Of a DNA stretch of 64,000 nucleotides, positions 8,018 through 18,205 are shown piece by piece. Source of the DNA: Aquimarina pacifica (lineage in GTDB: Bacteria; Bacteroidota; Bacteroidia; Flavobacteriales; Flavobacteriaceae); the NCBI RefSeq assembly GCF_000520955.1, contig NZ_JACC01000037.1:1-64000 (forward strand), written 5' to 3'. The notes under the pieces were generated by a model, which saw only the letters and a list, made by a program, of their open reading frames with translations, ran no database searches and had not been told where the DNA came from. Positions within the stretch are counted from its first letter, which is position 1. Each line of letters begins with the position of its first letter. The position numbers and the translations under genes were made by a program.

Positions 8018-9625
8018 CTATTTTGCCAACGAAATTTTAAGCAAAAGATTATTCTTTTTACCATCAAAAGCTTCTAATACAATATCTTTATTAGGCAAGG
8101 TAGCCGCTTTTGTAAGTCCAATCACATCTAGACGACAGTTACGTATATCGCTTCCGGTAAGAATGGCTTCTTTGGTTACCTCTCCTGTGGTATCATCTAT
8201 AACATAAGAAGTAAGGTAAATAAACTCTTTTTTACCATCAAAATACTTCGCAGGTGTCTCATCAAATGACCTCTTTAGGTTTGTAAAATCATCGATAAAA
8301 AACAAATAATGCTTACCTGCATTTTTAAAATTAAGATACGACATACTTCTTTTTCCTACCACCCCTCTTTGGTATTTTGGTAGTTTATGCATCCATTCTA
8401 AAGCACCATTTGCAGATAACTTAAAAACAAAAATATCTCTATAAAAATAATCATAGGTAGTTCGCGAACCAGAAGAGCTTGAAGCCGTAAATGACTCTAC
8501 ATAACGTTGCTCACCAAATAAAATAGAGCTTCCGTCTGTGTTAAAAACAACATCATTTATTCTTAATTTCTCAAGGTCTTTTAGGTCCTTTTCTTTCTGG
8601 GTACCTTCATCAATTCGAGTTTGTCTTTTTACAGCCAACTCCTCTATTTTTTCTTGAGGAATATCACTTTTTAAGATCGTACCAATAATCCCTTTATCTG
8701 TTAAAATAGCCGAATACACTCCAGATGTTTCTAATTTGTTATCTGACTCGGCATAATATCCAGAAACACGTACTTTTCCTGAAGCATCTGTTCCTATAAC
8801 AGATTCTGTAATTACTTTACCATTGATATCAATCTTACTTTTTATTACTCCTACCCCTTTATCTTTATTAGTTATTCTAAAGACTTCTGTGCGATACATT
8901 TCGTCTAACTTATTTTTATCTTTTGACTCTGCATTAAAAACAGAAGCAGTCATATAAAAATTACCGTCATTACCTATTATAAAATCTTCATACTGAATTT
9001 TATTAGACGGATACGGCAGTGTTACTTTTCTTTTCCATAACAGATTGAGCGCATCACTATATACCGATATACCTATCTTATCAGGTTTATCAGCCCCAGT
9101 TTTAACACGATGCAATACAAGTAATTGTTTACCATCAGGAGATTTTTTGAATGCAAATTTATTGATCCGACCACCAGCATCAAACCCATAGGTGCTTTTA
9201 AATCCGAAATCATTATCTATATTTTCTTTGTCATTAACCAATTGGATAGGTTTCTCGATAACAGTACCCGTGAGCGAAATTTTCTGGGCATATGCTCTAT
9301 CGTTAATTGAATAAAAGGATACTGCTTTGCCTCCCAGTTTCATCACCGTTTCAAAACTCCCTTTATCCTCTACCGTTTGTCTCTTTTTAACATCTTCTTT
9401 AAGATCATCTAGAGAATATCTTTGTATGACCATCCCACTTCTAGTTTTCTTAATAGATACTAATCTATTACCAGATGCAATTTGGTAATTGTTAAGGTTA
9501 CGGATTCTCTTATACTTCTCACCTATTTTAAAAGTGAAATCTTCAAGAAGAATTGGTTTTTGAGCAAATGTAGAAGTACTACAGCAAATGAGCAGTACAA
9601 TCATCAATAGGCATCTTTTATTCAT
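8018..9625 (-). CDS. secreted hypothetical protein, beta-propeller-like
   Basis: A clear signal peptide (residues 1-21, ends CSTSTFAQ) precedes about 510 residues rich in beta-strand-forming segments with repeated YxxxxxxxxG and D-G-x turns (SPDGKQLLVLHRV, GNDGNFYMTASVF, NTDGSSILFGEQRY). That pattern suggests a propeller-type fold. No catalytic motif or T9SS sorting signal is visible. It is a monocistronic minus-strand gene with about 200 bp of AT-rich sequence downstream. The start is fixed by the signal peptide. Confidence 0.75.
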   Translation of the reverse strand: MNKRCLLMIVLLICCSTSTFAQKPILLEDFTFKIGEKYKRIRNLNNYQIASGNRLVSIKKTRSGMVIQRYSLDDLKEDVKKRQTVEDKGSFETVMKLGGKAVSFYSINDRAYAQKISLTGTVIEKPIQLVNDKENIDNDFGFKSTYGFDAGGRINKFAFKKSPDGKQLLVLHRVKTGADKPDKIGISVYSDALNLLWKRKVTLPYPSNKIQYEDFIIGNDGNFYMTASVFNAESKDKNKLDEMYRTEVFRITNKDKGVGVIKSKIDINGKVITESVIGTDASGKVRVSGYYAESDNKLETSGVYSAILTDKGIIGTILKSDIPQEKIEELAVKRQTRIDEGTQKEKDLKDLEKLRINDVVFNTDGSSILFGEQRYVESFTASSSSGSRTTYDYFYRDIFVFKLSANGALEWMHKLPKYQRGVVGKRSMSYLNFKNAGKHYLFFIDDFTNLKRSFDETPAKYFDGKKEFIYLTSYVIDDTTGEVTKEAILTGSDIRNCRLDVIGLTKAATLPNKDIVLEAFDGKKNNLLLKISLAK

Positions 9626-9813
9626 AGAGATCTTATTTTATGGGTCAATATAACATAATTAGGTCATTCGTATACAAATATATAAAAGAAGTAATTAAGG
9701 TCTATCTTTCTCAGATAATCAAAAGTTGTTCCTTTTTTTTATTTATAAAAAAAACTGATTTACAGCATTTTAAAAATACATATAAATCAAATATAAAATT
9801 ATACAAAAAAAAT

Positions 9814-9845
9814 GTTGCATTGTAGTGACATAAGAGCTACATTTG
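9814..9845 (+). promoter_or_regulatory. Bacteroidetes-type promoter of tRNA cluster
   Basis: A -33-like gttg and a -7 element tacatttg (consensus TAnnTTTG) are separated by 20 bp and lie about 45 bp upstream of tRNA-Ser. This is the expected layout for the primary Bacteroidetes sigma factor. Confidence 0.55.
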
Positions 9846-9889
9846 CATCCGCATTTGAAATACTAAATGCGACGTTCTGATTTAATTTA

Positions 9890-9973
9890 GGAGAGGTGCC
9901 AGAGTGGTAATGGAGCAGATTGCTAATCTGTCAACGCGTAAGTGTTGCCGGGGTTCGAATCCCCGTCTCTCCG
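9890..9973 (+). tRNA. tRNA-Ser(GCT)
   Basis: A cloverleaf folds with acceptor ggagagg/tctctcc, a D-arm beginning gagtggtaa, the anticodon loop attGCTaat, a long variable arm (caacgcgtaagtgttg) and T-arm ggggttcgaatcccc. The long variable arm confirms a serine tRNA that reads AGC/AGU. CCA is not encoded. Confidence 0.95.
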
Positions 9974-10022
9974 CTTTTTTTTAGAAAAAAGTAATTATTT
10001 AGATTTCAGCATTTGCTGTTAT

Positions 10023-10097
10023 CGGGGTGTAGCGTAGCCCGGTTATCGCGCCGCGTTTGGGACGCGGAGGTCGCAGGTTCGAATCCTGCCACCCCGA
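10023..10097 (+). tRNA. tRNA-Pro(TGG)
   Basis: The acceptor cggggtg pairs with caccccg, the anticodon loop is gtTTGGgac giving TGG, and the T-arm is gcaggttcgaatcctgc. It lies 49 bp after tRNA-Ser, so the two are likely co-transcribed. Confidence 0.95.
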
Positions 10098-10112
10098 CTT
10101 TTTTATTGCTAC

Positions 10113-10186
10113 GGGCTCGTAGCTCAGCTGGATAGAGCACCTCCCTTCTAAGGAGGCGGTCATAGGTTCGAATCCTATCGGGCTCA
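10113..10186 (+). tRNA. tRNA-Arg(TCT)
   Basis: The acceptor gggctcg pairs with cgggctc through two wobble pairs. The D-arm is agctcagctggatagagc, the anticodon loop is ctTCTaa and the T-arm is ataggttcgaatcctat. It reads AGA codons. It is the last gene of the three-tRNA cluster. Confidence 0.95.
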
Positions 10187-10187
10187 C

Positions 10188-10228
10188 AAGAAAAAACCTA
10201 CTGATTTTCAGTAGGTTTTCTTGTTTTA
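10188..10228 (+). terminator. Rho-independent terminator of tRNA cluster
   Basis: A stem aaacctactga / tcagtaggttt with a short T loop is followed by a T-rich tail (tcttgtttt), starting two bases after tRNA-Arg. It is a strong intrinsic terminator. Confidence 0.9.
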
Positions 10229-10374
10229 CAACATGTTCTCAAAAATTTAAAAATAAAAAATTGCCCAAAAGTTGCTCGATTTTACTTCTAAAAATATTTA
10301 AGATTAGAGTTTATAGCTTAGATGAAAACGCAATTATTATGCTTCCTTTCATTTAATCTATAACATATCAAAAT

Positions 10375-10418
10375 AAAAGCAGTTACAGGAATAAACCCGT
10401 AACTGCTTTTTATTTTTT
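10375..10418. terminator. bidirectional intrinsic terminator
   Basis: A perfect 12-bp stem aaaagcagttac / gtaactgctttt encloses a 12-base loop. T-rich tracts follow on both strands (tattttttaa on plus, attttgat on minus). It lies downstream of the minus-strand 91-aa gene and also behind the tRNA cluster. The interval between the tRNA terminator and this hairpin shows no gene. Confidence 0.85.
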
Positions 10419-10497
10419 AAACATCTGATGAGAATTTTTATAAACTATGCATCATGAATTGCGTAGTTCAATAATTTTTCTGCTATCTCTGTATTTG

Positions 10498-10773
10498 TTA
10501 ATGATTTATTATCCGCATTATTTGATTCTTTTCCATAACATCTAAAAAGTAATAAAAATCAAATAGGTTAAAAAACTTTGTGCTATTATAGATATACTCA
10601 ATATTTCCTTCGGTTTTCTCTATTTCAAAAAAAACCAAGTCGTTACTTAAATCAAAAGGTTTCTCCATATAAACTTCAATAACCTCAGAATCTACATCAA
10701 GAGATTTCATCTCACAAAAACTCTCAAAAGAATTATCGTTTCTAAAATAGTCTATTAATTCTACTAGTTTCAT
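10498..10773 (-). CDS. small hypothetical protein in RHS cluster
   Basis: The protein has 91 residues, is acidic, and has no signal peptide or membrane segment. It contains ELIDYFRNDNSFESFCEMKSL and ends in a predicted helix (YYFLDVMEKNQIMRIINH). I do not recognise the family. Its size, acidity and place at the 3' end of the minus-strand cluster behind the giant RHS protein fit an immunity or accessory protein, but that is inference from position only. It is separated by 45 bp from the 189-aa gene. Confidence 0.65.
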   Translation of the reverse strand: MKLVELIDYFRNDNSFESFCEMKSLDVDSEVIEVYMEKPFDLSNDLVFFEIEKTEGNIEYIYNSTKFFNLFDFYYFLDVMEKNQIMRIINH

Positions 10774-10818
10774 AGTTAAATAGAGGTTTTATAAATCAAA
10801 CATGCCTGATTCTAAAAC

Positions 10819-11388
10819 CTAATTCTTAATTTCTTTCATTAATGATTTTAGTTCTAGCTCTAGTTCTGGACTGCATTTTAGCCTAGAGTCTAGCCCTTTG
10901 AATCCTAGGTATTTATGCATAAGACTATTATCTTCAGCATATCGTATATTAAACAAAACAAGGAATACTAATAAAACCCTAGTAGCTACACTGTTATCTA
11001 CTAATCCAAAGTAATTTTCTAACCCAAATTTTGTGAATGACCTTTGTCTAATAATACCAATATTTTTTTCGTCAATGAAGACACCTGTGATCAAATCTTC
11101 CTGATATATAAAATCAAAAACAATACCTTTATAATTAATATTTATCTCTTTGGACTTTATTGTGATATCAACTTCTTCATTCCCAAAAGCACCTTGATAT
11201 TTAGCTTCAGATAAACCATTCTTCGTATTCTTAATGGTATTCTTTTTCCCATTAATGAAAATGTTAATTTCTTCTCTAAGTGAGAAAGTTTTTTTTTTCA
11301 CTATTACAGATGAAATTTCTTCATTCAGGATAAATTGATATTTTTCATGAATAAAATAAGCTTTCTCAGAAAAAGTAAATTTATTCAT
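10819..11388 (-). CDS. hypothetical protein in RHS cluster
   Basis: The protein has 189 residues, lacks a signal peptide, and is beta-rich in its first 120 residues (FIHEKYQFILNEEISSVIVKKKTFSLREEIN, with KGIVFDFIYQ). A hydrophobic helix lies near residues 133-147 (NSVATRVLLVFLVLFNIRYA). I do not recognise the family. Its start overlaps the end of the RDD gene by 8 bases, so translation is probably coupled and the two products may act together at the membrane. Confidence 0.7.
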   Translation of the reverse strand: MNKFTFSEKAYFIHEKYQFILNEEISSVIVKKKTFSLREEINIFINGKKNTIKNTKNGLSEAKYQGAFGNEEVDITIKSKEININYKGIVFDFIYQEDLITGVFIDEKNIGIIRQRSFTKFGLENYFGLVDNSVATRVLLVFLVLFNIRYAEDNSLMHKYLGFKGLDSRLKCSPELELELKSLMKEIKN

Positions 11389-11770
11389 ACGCCAAGTCAG
11401 TTTTACTAATCAATTCTCCTGTTTTTTTATTCCAAATTAGAACAGGAATCAAATAGAGGAAAGGAATTAATAATTCAAATAAATTCAAAAAATTTCTCAA
11501 AACTACTTTGATAAAACCTTTTAAGTTCTTTTTACCGTAGTTAACCTTAATTTTAAACACTTTTTTGCCTAGTGTGGTTTTAAAAAAGAATTCTGACAAA
11601 ATATAGTATCCATAAAAAACACCGAAGCCGACCCTTGGATCAATTGAAACACCATTTTCATTATATATATCTAAACCATTCATGAATAGTGCATAAACTC
11701 CGATGATTAATACATAAACGTGTAAATCTATAATAGTTGCGACTAATCTTTTAATTTTATTGTTATCCAT
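11381..11770 (-). CDS. RDD family membrane protein
   Basis: The 129-residue protein has the RDD-family pattern: an N-terminal KRLVATIIDLHVYVLIIGVY with the R...D signature, a second helix YYILSEFFFKTTLGKKVFKIKV (the conserved T-x-G-K/x-G motif), and a third helix near FLNLFELLIPFLYLIPVLIW. RDD proteins are small inner-membrane proteins, some linked to ion transport. It follows the RHS gene by about 100 bp, with a large inverted repeat between them, and overlaps the next gene. Confidence 0.82.
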   Translation of the reverse strand: MDNNKIKRLVATIIDLHVYVLIIGVYALFMNGLDIYNENGVSIDPRVGFGVFYGYYILSEFFFKTTLGKKVFKIKVNYGKKNLKGFIKVVLRNFLNLFELLIPFLYLIPVLIWNKKTGELISKTDLAYE

Positions 11771-11810
11771 CCTGTATTTATTTTCAGTGTATTCACAATT
11801 TAGGAATATT

Positions 11811-11866
11811 ATCTCGTTTTGAACATGATAAAATTGTTATTACAATAAAACTGCTCAAAACGAGAT
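11811..11866. terminator. perfect 12-bp inverted repeat behind RHS gene
   Basis: The arms atctcgttttga and tcaaaacgagat are separated by 32 bases that hold a smaller hairpin (attgttattacaat). On the plus strand it is followed by a T-run. On the minus strand the run is weaker, so it may act as a partial terminator or mRNA-stabilising structure between the RHS gene and the RDD gene. Confidence 0.55.
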
Positions 11867-11876
11867 TTTTAAAAAA

Positions 11877-14800
11877 TTATTTATTCATTAATGTGTGCCA
11901 AGCTTTTTCAAATTTAAGAAAATTCAATCCAACTGCGAATTTACCAATAGGAGTTTTAAGACCCAAAGCGATATCAGTTTCATCAAACAAATCTGGAACC
12001 CCTCCAGTGTCTTTATATGCAAAACCTAGAATTGGTCTCCCGTCCCAAGCGGACCATCCATTTTTTGCAGAATTTCTTAATACAGTACCTTCTCCTCCAA
12101 CCATAAAACGCTCATTATAAATACCCCCTGTTAAAAACGCCTTTCCTTTCAAAAATTCAAATCTTTCAAAATCTGGGGATTCTAACTCCATTAAATTTGT
12201 CAACACATTATTATACCTTAGTCCTGCTGCTGAAATAGAAGCATCGAGGTTTAACAAACCATCTTTCTTTTCTCCAAATTGAAAGTTTGCCTTTAGGTTA
12301 CCTATACCTAATTTTACTCGATCTCTACCGGTATAATAATCAAACTTTATAATTTCAGCGCCTAACTTGAACTGAAAATATTTAGTTGCTTTAGCTTCAA
12401 GACCTACTGTACCAATACCTCCCGAATATCTAAAACTTAAAGAATCCCATACACCTCGAGCAAACCCTTCCCAATTTAGAGAATCATTTGTAAAAATCGA
12501 TCCAATCCCCGGGTTGGGTGCAATCATAGGGTCGGCACTGGCATAATTTTGTGAGCTTTTTATGACCTGTGGTTCACTACTTTTACCACCACCAAATAAT
12601 CCATCAAAGAAATCACCAATACCCCAGTTATCCCAATTCCCAGAAAGAACTGATCCACCCATAATAGCCCCTGCTAGAAAGTAAGCTCCTAATCCTGCTT
12701 CAACCAAAAGTTCTCCACTAGGGTCATTATACATCAATGGGTTATTTAATACATAACTATATCGGTTATAGTTTTGACTGTTATATGGGCTTTGTATATA
12801 ATTATCTGGTGATAAAAACCTTGCTAAATGTGGGTCATACATTCTACCGTTCATATGGATCAAATCAATATCAAAGAAATGCTCATGTCCGGTGTATCCT
12901 CTATCTAAGATTGCGGTTGCATAACTAAAGGTATTATCTTCATCCTTAGACCAGAAGGAGTCTATGGTTCCCCATGCTCCAAAACGACGGCTTTCTACCA
13001 AGGTATACTGCTCTCCTTCGCTAGTATCACTCTTCAACATGATATTTTCTATAGAACCTAGATAATCACGTTGCAGATAGAAAAGCTGATCACTTTCACT
13101 CTGGTTATTCTTAAATGTTTCGATTTTTGCAAATGGTGCACTATAGGCATCACCACCTCTATAAAAAACAACTTTATAGCTATTATCCTCGGTGTCTTGT
13201 ATCACTTCGGCAGGGATAATAGTCGAATAGCGTTTATGATATCGTCGCTCCGTCTTTTCGGATTCTTCGCCTCCATACCAAGCATCAACTCTATTACCCA
13301 TAGGACCATAGGCAAAGCTTACCCTGCCTTTTCCGGGTTCATTAATGTCTACAGGATTTTTGAACATATTGTATGTGATTTCCTGCATTGCTCTATTCCT
13401 AAAATGTTCCTCGCCATTAGCATTTAGGGTGATGTTCTGAAGCTGAAAATTAGGATCTCCGGTCTTATACAAATAATCCCCAATGTTAGAGTTACTCATA
13501 ATTCGCCCTGCTTCTTCATACGTTTTAGTTTCTGAGTGAGGACCATCGATAGCAGTCAGTCTATCTAGGTTATCATAGCTAAAGGTTTCTTCATAATTAT
13601 GGGTCAACCCTTCGCTAGATAGTTGCGAAGTTCTTTTTCGACTTGTTAGTGTACCACGTACTGTATTAAATTGATAATCATTCGTGATATCGTACTCATC
13701 ATTACCATTAACTCCTACAGCTTCGGATTGTAGGTACCCGTATGGATCATATGATTTTGTATGAACATACTCACTATCTCCTAGTATCATTTTGGTTACT
13801 TGCCCCCGAGCAGTCATCGTAGTAATTTTAGAATCACTAGACTGAATTAAGTTGCCAAAGCCATCATAGGAATATGCCATATCACTCGTACTTGTGATCC
13901 CATCAACTTGAGCCGTATACATCTCAGATTTTAGTCTAGAATAGGTGTCATATGTAAGGGCTTTAGAATATATAGCACCGTTGGCATTTTCTGTTATTAG
14001 ACTTGGTCGCAAATAACTATCATAGGCATACGTATACATATATGTACTACTATTAAAAGCATCAACCGCACTTACTGTAGTTAATTGTTTTGTAGCTGAG
14101 TCATATGTATAGCTTGTCGTCATATTGGTGAGATCACCTTTCATAATGGATTGTGACACCCTTCCTGTTGGTAGATAGGTATACGTGGTACTCCCTTTTG
14201 GTGTGGTTTCTTCAATCACTTCTCCGTATCCATTATAAGTATAGGTATATTCTCCGGCAGATGGGTCAGTAAGTTTAGTTTTACGCCCCCAACCATCTTG
14301 CTCAATTTTTTGAAGTCTACCTCTATAATTCGAAGATTCTAAAGCTCCATTACCGTAGTAAGTAAAGTAAATTGGGCCTCCCGGATCATCAGTCTTGATA
14401 ACATTACCCATAGCATCTTTGGTAGTACTTACAGTTTTGGTTCCATCGTTTACTGTAGTGATCAGATTGTTATAGCTATAGGATATGTTTTTGCCCGTAT
14501 ATAGTTGTTGTGAACTTACTCTACCATAAAAATCATATAGCGTCGTATTCCATTGTGTAGGAGCATTACCAAAATGCGGTTCACTTTGTTGTGCTATACG
14601 ATCAAATTTGTCATACTCATAACTAACGCGCACCCAATTACCATTTAGGCTCTTTTGGCTATCATATACTTTGCGGTGCAATTGATCAAATTTCGTCTCA
14701 GTACTTGCACCATCACTATATATGTTGGTTATTACATATTGATTGCTTGATTCTGTGTACGTAGTTTTATCTACGTTACCCAAAAAATCCGTTATTGTCG

Positions 14801-17800
14801 CTACACGATTCCATTTATCATAGGTGTAGCTAGTGGTCTGATCAAAAGGGTTTGTAGCCGTTAACAACATTCCCGTACTCATATTATAGGTAAAAGAGGT
14901 GGTTAATCCTTCTATATCGGTAGACTCAATCATAAAACGACCGCTAGAATCGTATTTGGCAGAGGAGGTTCTACTTGTTTCTCCATTGGGAGTACTCGTC
15001 GTTTTAACAATATTACCAAAGGCATCATATTCAAAAGTTTCAAAATTAGATGCTGTACCGTTTCCAATATCTTCTACACTGGTTACTAGTCCGTTGGTAT
15101 ATTTGTATTTTTCTGTGGTCGTGAACTTATCACCGTCAATGGTAGAGGTTACAATTGTAGATGCCAGTCTACCAATATAGTAATCACTGTTAGACAAGGA
15201 ATTAGTATAAGAAAAATTAGTAACAACACTCCCATGACCTGAATAATTGATTGTTTTGGTAGAAATGTTGTTATAGGTATTATATTGGTAGCTCGTTGTA
15301 TTGGCAGTGCCTAACAGTCTATTTTGATCTGTTGTTGTAGTTAGCTTCAATTTAAAAACCTTGTTCGATGCTATACTACGCTCATAATCATTCTTGATAT
15401 GGTAGATATAATCAGAGGGGATCATCCCAAAACGTTGTGTATAGGGAGTTTGGTATTTGTCTATCACCGCTCCCCTCAACTCAATATCGTGGGTAGTATT
15501 GGTATATATGCGATCACTGTTATCAGTATGCCAATTACTGCGACTTTGATAGCGAAATCCACGAAACCCAAGTCCAGTAAGATGAGAAACAGCCCCTTTG
15601 TAATAGAAATCCTGTTTTATGGTGGGGGTGTTTGCTACTTGTCGCTCTATACTACTTACCAATTTGGTCGAGGGCGATGTAAAAATATCTACATATGGAT
15701 ATATCTGGCTGACTTCTGAGGCATAGGTGTTATTGGCTGTATCCAGATTATTATAATTGATCTTATAATTCACTCCATTGCTAGAAATACTACCCAAAGC
15801 AGTCGCTTCTTTATTGTCCCAGTTATATCTAAATGAATGGACCTTCTTATTGCTTATTGTTGCAAACTCAAAATTAAAGTTAGGCTGATCAGAGGGTAAA
15901 AATATGGGAACGGGATAATGCTCTACATTGCCTTGTATGGTAATATCACCTGCCAATTCAAAATTAATACTATCACTCCCTGAAGAATTCCCTAAATTAT
16001 GATATACTCTCACTCGTTGTAAACCGCTAGAACTGTTATATGTTTTGGCATAATGTTTTACTATATCTGTTTTTCCATCCCCATCCATATCAACAGGAAT
16101 ATAATTATATGCATGGGCTGTATCGCCAACAGAATATGTCTCATAAAAAGAGATCGGAGAACTTCCTGTAGTTGCAGTAAAAGAGGTGCCCTTAGAGGTA
16201 AACAAATAAAATGTTTCTAATCCATTTGTTTGGGGTACTATAAAATCTGCTTTGCCATCTCCATTATAGTCTCCTACCAGTTTTGGTTTATCATTACTAA
16301 TTCTAGAGTCAACTAATGTTGTCATTAGTTGTATAATATTACTGTTGTTATGCAAAGAGTAAACATAAACCGCTCCCGAAGTGAAATGTATGATATCCGT
16401 TTTACCATCTCCATTAAAGTCAGAGGCAACTAATCGATCCCCATCTTCGTAGGAATCCCGCAGTGGACCATAATCAGTAACGTATCCAGAGGTTTTTCTA
16501 CGATCCATGTCAATAAAGTACAATCTTGATGTATCATTTGTACTTGTGGTTTGGCATTTACAATTGAAAATTACCGCTGCACAGCTCTTAGTTTCATACT
16601 TTTTGGAAACTGCCACAATATCGGTTAACCCATCTCCGTTAAAATCTCCCGATAGATATTCTTGTGGCACAATAGTCTCTTGATTCTCATTGGTACAGGA
16701 CAGATCTGTAATATAGGTCGGTGGACTCCATGTTTTTTTATAATCGTAATATAACTGAGTTAAACTGTAAGGATCTTCGGAGTAGGCTTTAAATTCTACT
16801 TTGTTATTTTCTGTATGATGTATTACAGTTAATCCCGTTCCGGGTATAATCTTGTTTTGATGATTTAAAAAGGTACTGGGTAAAATATCTTCAAAAGTAC
16901 CTGAATTTACCTGATACGCCCTACTATAATCCTGATCTTTAAAAATCCAAAATTTATCTTTGGTATTAGGATATACCAAAAAATCCATCTTACCATCTCC
17001 TGTCAAATCCAATGTAACAGTAGAGGAATTTCGCTGTTCGATATTGGCGACGGCAAGATCAGAAGTGATTAATGAATGAGTTAATGAAGAGGTACTCCCT
17101 TGATAAGTAAAATTAATTGGGCTATGCGCTAAAGTATTATCTCCTGTTTTTTCCTGAATACTAGTTAACGTTTGATAATCTAACGCATTTTGTTGATGAT
17201 TTAATTCATAATTGCGATATGCTGTACCATTTCCCTTTACTTGAATCTTATTAAGTAGTAGACTTCTAGTAAAAGGATAGCCTCCTACATATGATTTTTC
17301 GGCTCTTGCTCTATTCGTATAGCTAAAATTAACCTCGTTTATCGGAGTTCCTGTATTTCTCGCCCCATATTTTACACTTTTAAGATATAATGTGTTTCCA
17401 TTGGTAGAATAACTATATGAGATGCGAATTCCTTGTGGATTTTGTCGATATGTTATAGCATATTCTAATCTAGATCGAGACTCTGTTGTTCTTCCATATA
17501 ATGCACTAGAACCATCTGGGTATTTTACCTCAAAATATGCGGGTCCAGAAGAAGCTCCCATAGGAGACTGTCCATACGATGTGATTTTTAGATTAGAATA
17601 CTGCTCCGTTTGATATTCTGCACCATCAGTCCCATAGACGCCACTTTTTAAAATGAGACGTTGCCCATCTAATGCAAATCTATCGGTACTATCAAAATCA
17701 ACCCCATCAATATCCCCGTCATGGTATTCGGTTAGGGGGATTCGCTTTATAGTAGAGGCTCCTGAGACATTCCATCCCCAACCAGCGGTGCCATTTCCTG

Positions 17801-18134
17801 CTTGGCTATTATATACAAGGGCTAAATTAGGTTCGACCCCCACAATACCGGGTGGTACCGCTATAGGCACTGTGTAAGTAGCTCCACCTGTAAGCGAAAC
17901 CGATAGGGCGCCTTCTGTTTCACCAATGCCAGAGCTACTAGCCTTTATAGCAGTTTCGGTTGAGTTTTGAACAGTCGACTCTATTAAGGTTGTTGTTGTT
18001 TCATCTGTTTTTGTATCGATTTCTTCATAAGTAAAATCATCTACAGGGTTGAGATCAATTTGGTCTTGTGCAAATAAACTTGTACCCTTTACAAAGAGGG
18101 TAATAATGAGTATATATATATAATTGATTTTCAT
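11877..18134 (-). CDS. giant SpvB/FG-GAP/RHS-YD-repeat protein
   Basis: The 2085-residue protein has a signal peptide (ends TSLFAQ). It then shows an SpvB/TcdB-like N-terminal domain (residues about 70-350: GGATYTVPIAVPPGIVGVEP), five FG-GAP/VCBS calcium-loop repeats (DLTGDGKMD, DFNGDGLTD, DFNGDGKTD, DYNGDGKAD, DMDGDGKTD; about 375-690), and YD repeats from about 950 to 1700. The RHS core is near residues 1765-1804 (RFLSPDNYIQSPYNSQNYNR ... NNPLMYNDPSGE). About 280 residues follow the core. They are beta-rich and match no toxin family that I know. Such proteins form a cocoon that encloses a C-terminal effector. Export is likely; no T9SS signal is seen at the C-terminus. It is probably transcribed with the small poly-Glu gene just upstream. 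Confidence 0.93.
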   Translation of the reverse strand: MKINYIYILIITLFVKGTSLFAQDQIDLNPVDDFTYEEIDTKTDETTTTLIESTVQNSTETAIKASSSGIGETEGALSVSLTGGATYTVPIAVPPGIVGVEPNLALVYNSQAGNGTAGWGWNVSGASTIKRIPLTEYHDGDIDGVDFDSTDRFALDGQRLILKSGVYGTDGAEYQTEQYSNLKITSYGQSPMGASSGPAYFEVKYPDGSSALYGRTTESRSRLEYAITYRQNPQGIRISYSYSTNGNTLYLKSVKYGARNTGTPINEVNFSYTNRARAEKSYVGGYPFTRSLLLNKIQVKGNGTAYRNYELNHQQNALDYQTLTSIQEKTGDNTLAHSPINFTYQGSTSSLTHSLITSDLAVANIEQRNSSTVTLDLTGDGKMDFLVYPNTKDKFWIFKDQDYSRAYQVNSGTFEDILPSTFLNHQNKIIPGTGLTVIHHTENNKVEFKAYSEDPYSLTQLYYDYKKTWSPPTYITDLSCTNENQETIVPQEYLSGDFNGDGLTDIVAVSKKYETKSCAAVIFNCKCQTTSTNDTSRLYFIDMDRRKTSGYVTDYGPLRDSYEDGDRLVASDFNGDGKTDIIHFTSGAVYVYSLHNNSNIIQLMTTLVDSRISNDKPKLVGDYNGDGKADFIVPQTNGLETFYLFTSKGTSFTATTGSSPISFYETYSVGDTAHAYNYIPVDMDGDGKTDIVKHYAKTYNSSSGLQRVRVYHNLGNSSGSDSINFELAGDITIQGNVEHYPVPIFLPSDQPNFNFEFATISNKKVHSFRYNWDNKEATALGSISSNGVNYKINYNNLDTANNTYASEVSQIYPYVDIFTSPSTKLVSSIERQVANTPTIKQDFYYKGAVSHLTGLGFRGFRYQSRSNWHTDNSDRIYTNTTHDIELRGAVIDKYQTPYTQRFGMIPSDYIYHIKNDYERSIASNKVFKLKLTTTTDQNRLLGTANTTSYQYNTYNNISTKTINYSGHGSVVTNFSYTNSLSNSDYYIGRLASTIVTSTIDGDKFTTTEKYKYTNGLVTSVEDIGNGTASNFETFEYDAFGNIVKTTSTPNGETSRTSSAKYDSSGRFMIESTDIEGLTTSFTYNMSTGMLLTATNPFDQTTSYTYDKWNRVATITDFLGNVDKTTYTESSNQYVITNIYSDGASTETKFDQLHRKVYDSQKSLNGNWVRVSYEYDKFDRIAQQSEPHFGNAPTQWNTTLYDFYGRVSSQQLYTGKNISYSYNNLITTVNDGTKTVSTTKDAMGNVIKTDDPGGPIYFTYYGNGALESSNYRGRLQKIEQDGWGRKTKLTDPSAGEYTYTYNGYGEVIEETTPKGSTTYTYLPTGRVSQSIMKGDLTNMTTSYTYDSATKQLTTVSAVDAFNSSTYMYTYAYDSYLRPSLITENANGAIYSKALTYDTYSRLKSEMYTAQVDGITSTSDMAYSYDGFGNLIQSSDSKITTMTARGQVTKMILGDSEYVHTKSYDPYGYLQSEAVGVNGNDEYDITNDYQFNTVRGTLTSRKRTSQLSSEGLTHNYEETFSYDNLDRLTAIDGPHSETKTYEEAGRIMSNSNIGDYLYKTGDPNFQLQNITLNANGEEHFRNRAMQEITYNMFKNPVDINEPGKGRVSFAYGPMGNRVDAWYGGEESEKTERRYHKRYSTIIPAEVIQDTEDNSYKVVFYRGGDAYSAPFAKIETFKNNQSESDQLFYLQRDYLGSIENIMLKSDTSEGEQYTLVESRRFGAWGTIDSFWSKDEDNTFSYATAILDRGYTGHEHFFDIDLIHMNGRMYDPHLARFLSPDNYIQSPYNSQNYNRYSYVLNNPLMYNDPSGELLVEAGLGAYFLAGAIMGGSVLSGNWDNWGIGDFFDGLFGGGKSSEPQVIKSSQNYASADPMIAPNPGIGSIFTNDSLNWEGFARGVWDSLSFRYSGGIGTVGLEAKATKYFQFKLGAEIIKFDYYTGRDRVKLGIGNLKANFQFGEKKDGLLNLDASISAAGLRYNNVLTNLMELESPDFERFEFLKGKAFLTGGIYNERFMVGGEGTVLRNSAKNGWSAWDGRPILGFAYKDTGGVPDLFDETDIALGLKTPIGKFAVGLNFLKFEKAWHTLMNK

Positions 18135-18205
18135 TTTATCTAAGTTTTAAAAAATAAATGGTGAGTGTTGTTTTCCTCTATAGGAAGCACATTTAAAAAG
18201 AAGTG

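Noticed and set aside
9640-9825. 61-codon plus-strand ORF before tRNA-Ser
   Set aside because: It is composed of AT-rich codons with no motif and ends at the tRNA promoter. No ribosome-binding or homology signal is evident.
9999-10187. 62-codon minus-strand ORF with GFEPMT and QDSNLRPP motifs
   Set aside because: It is the antisense of tRNA-Pro and tRNA-Arg. The translated phrases are well known artefacts of tRNA reverse complements.
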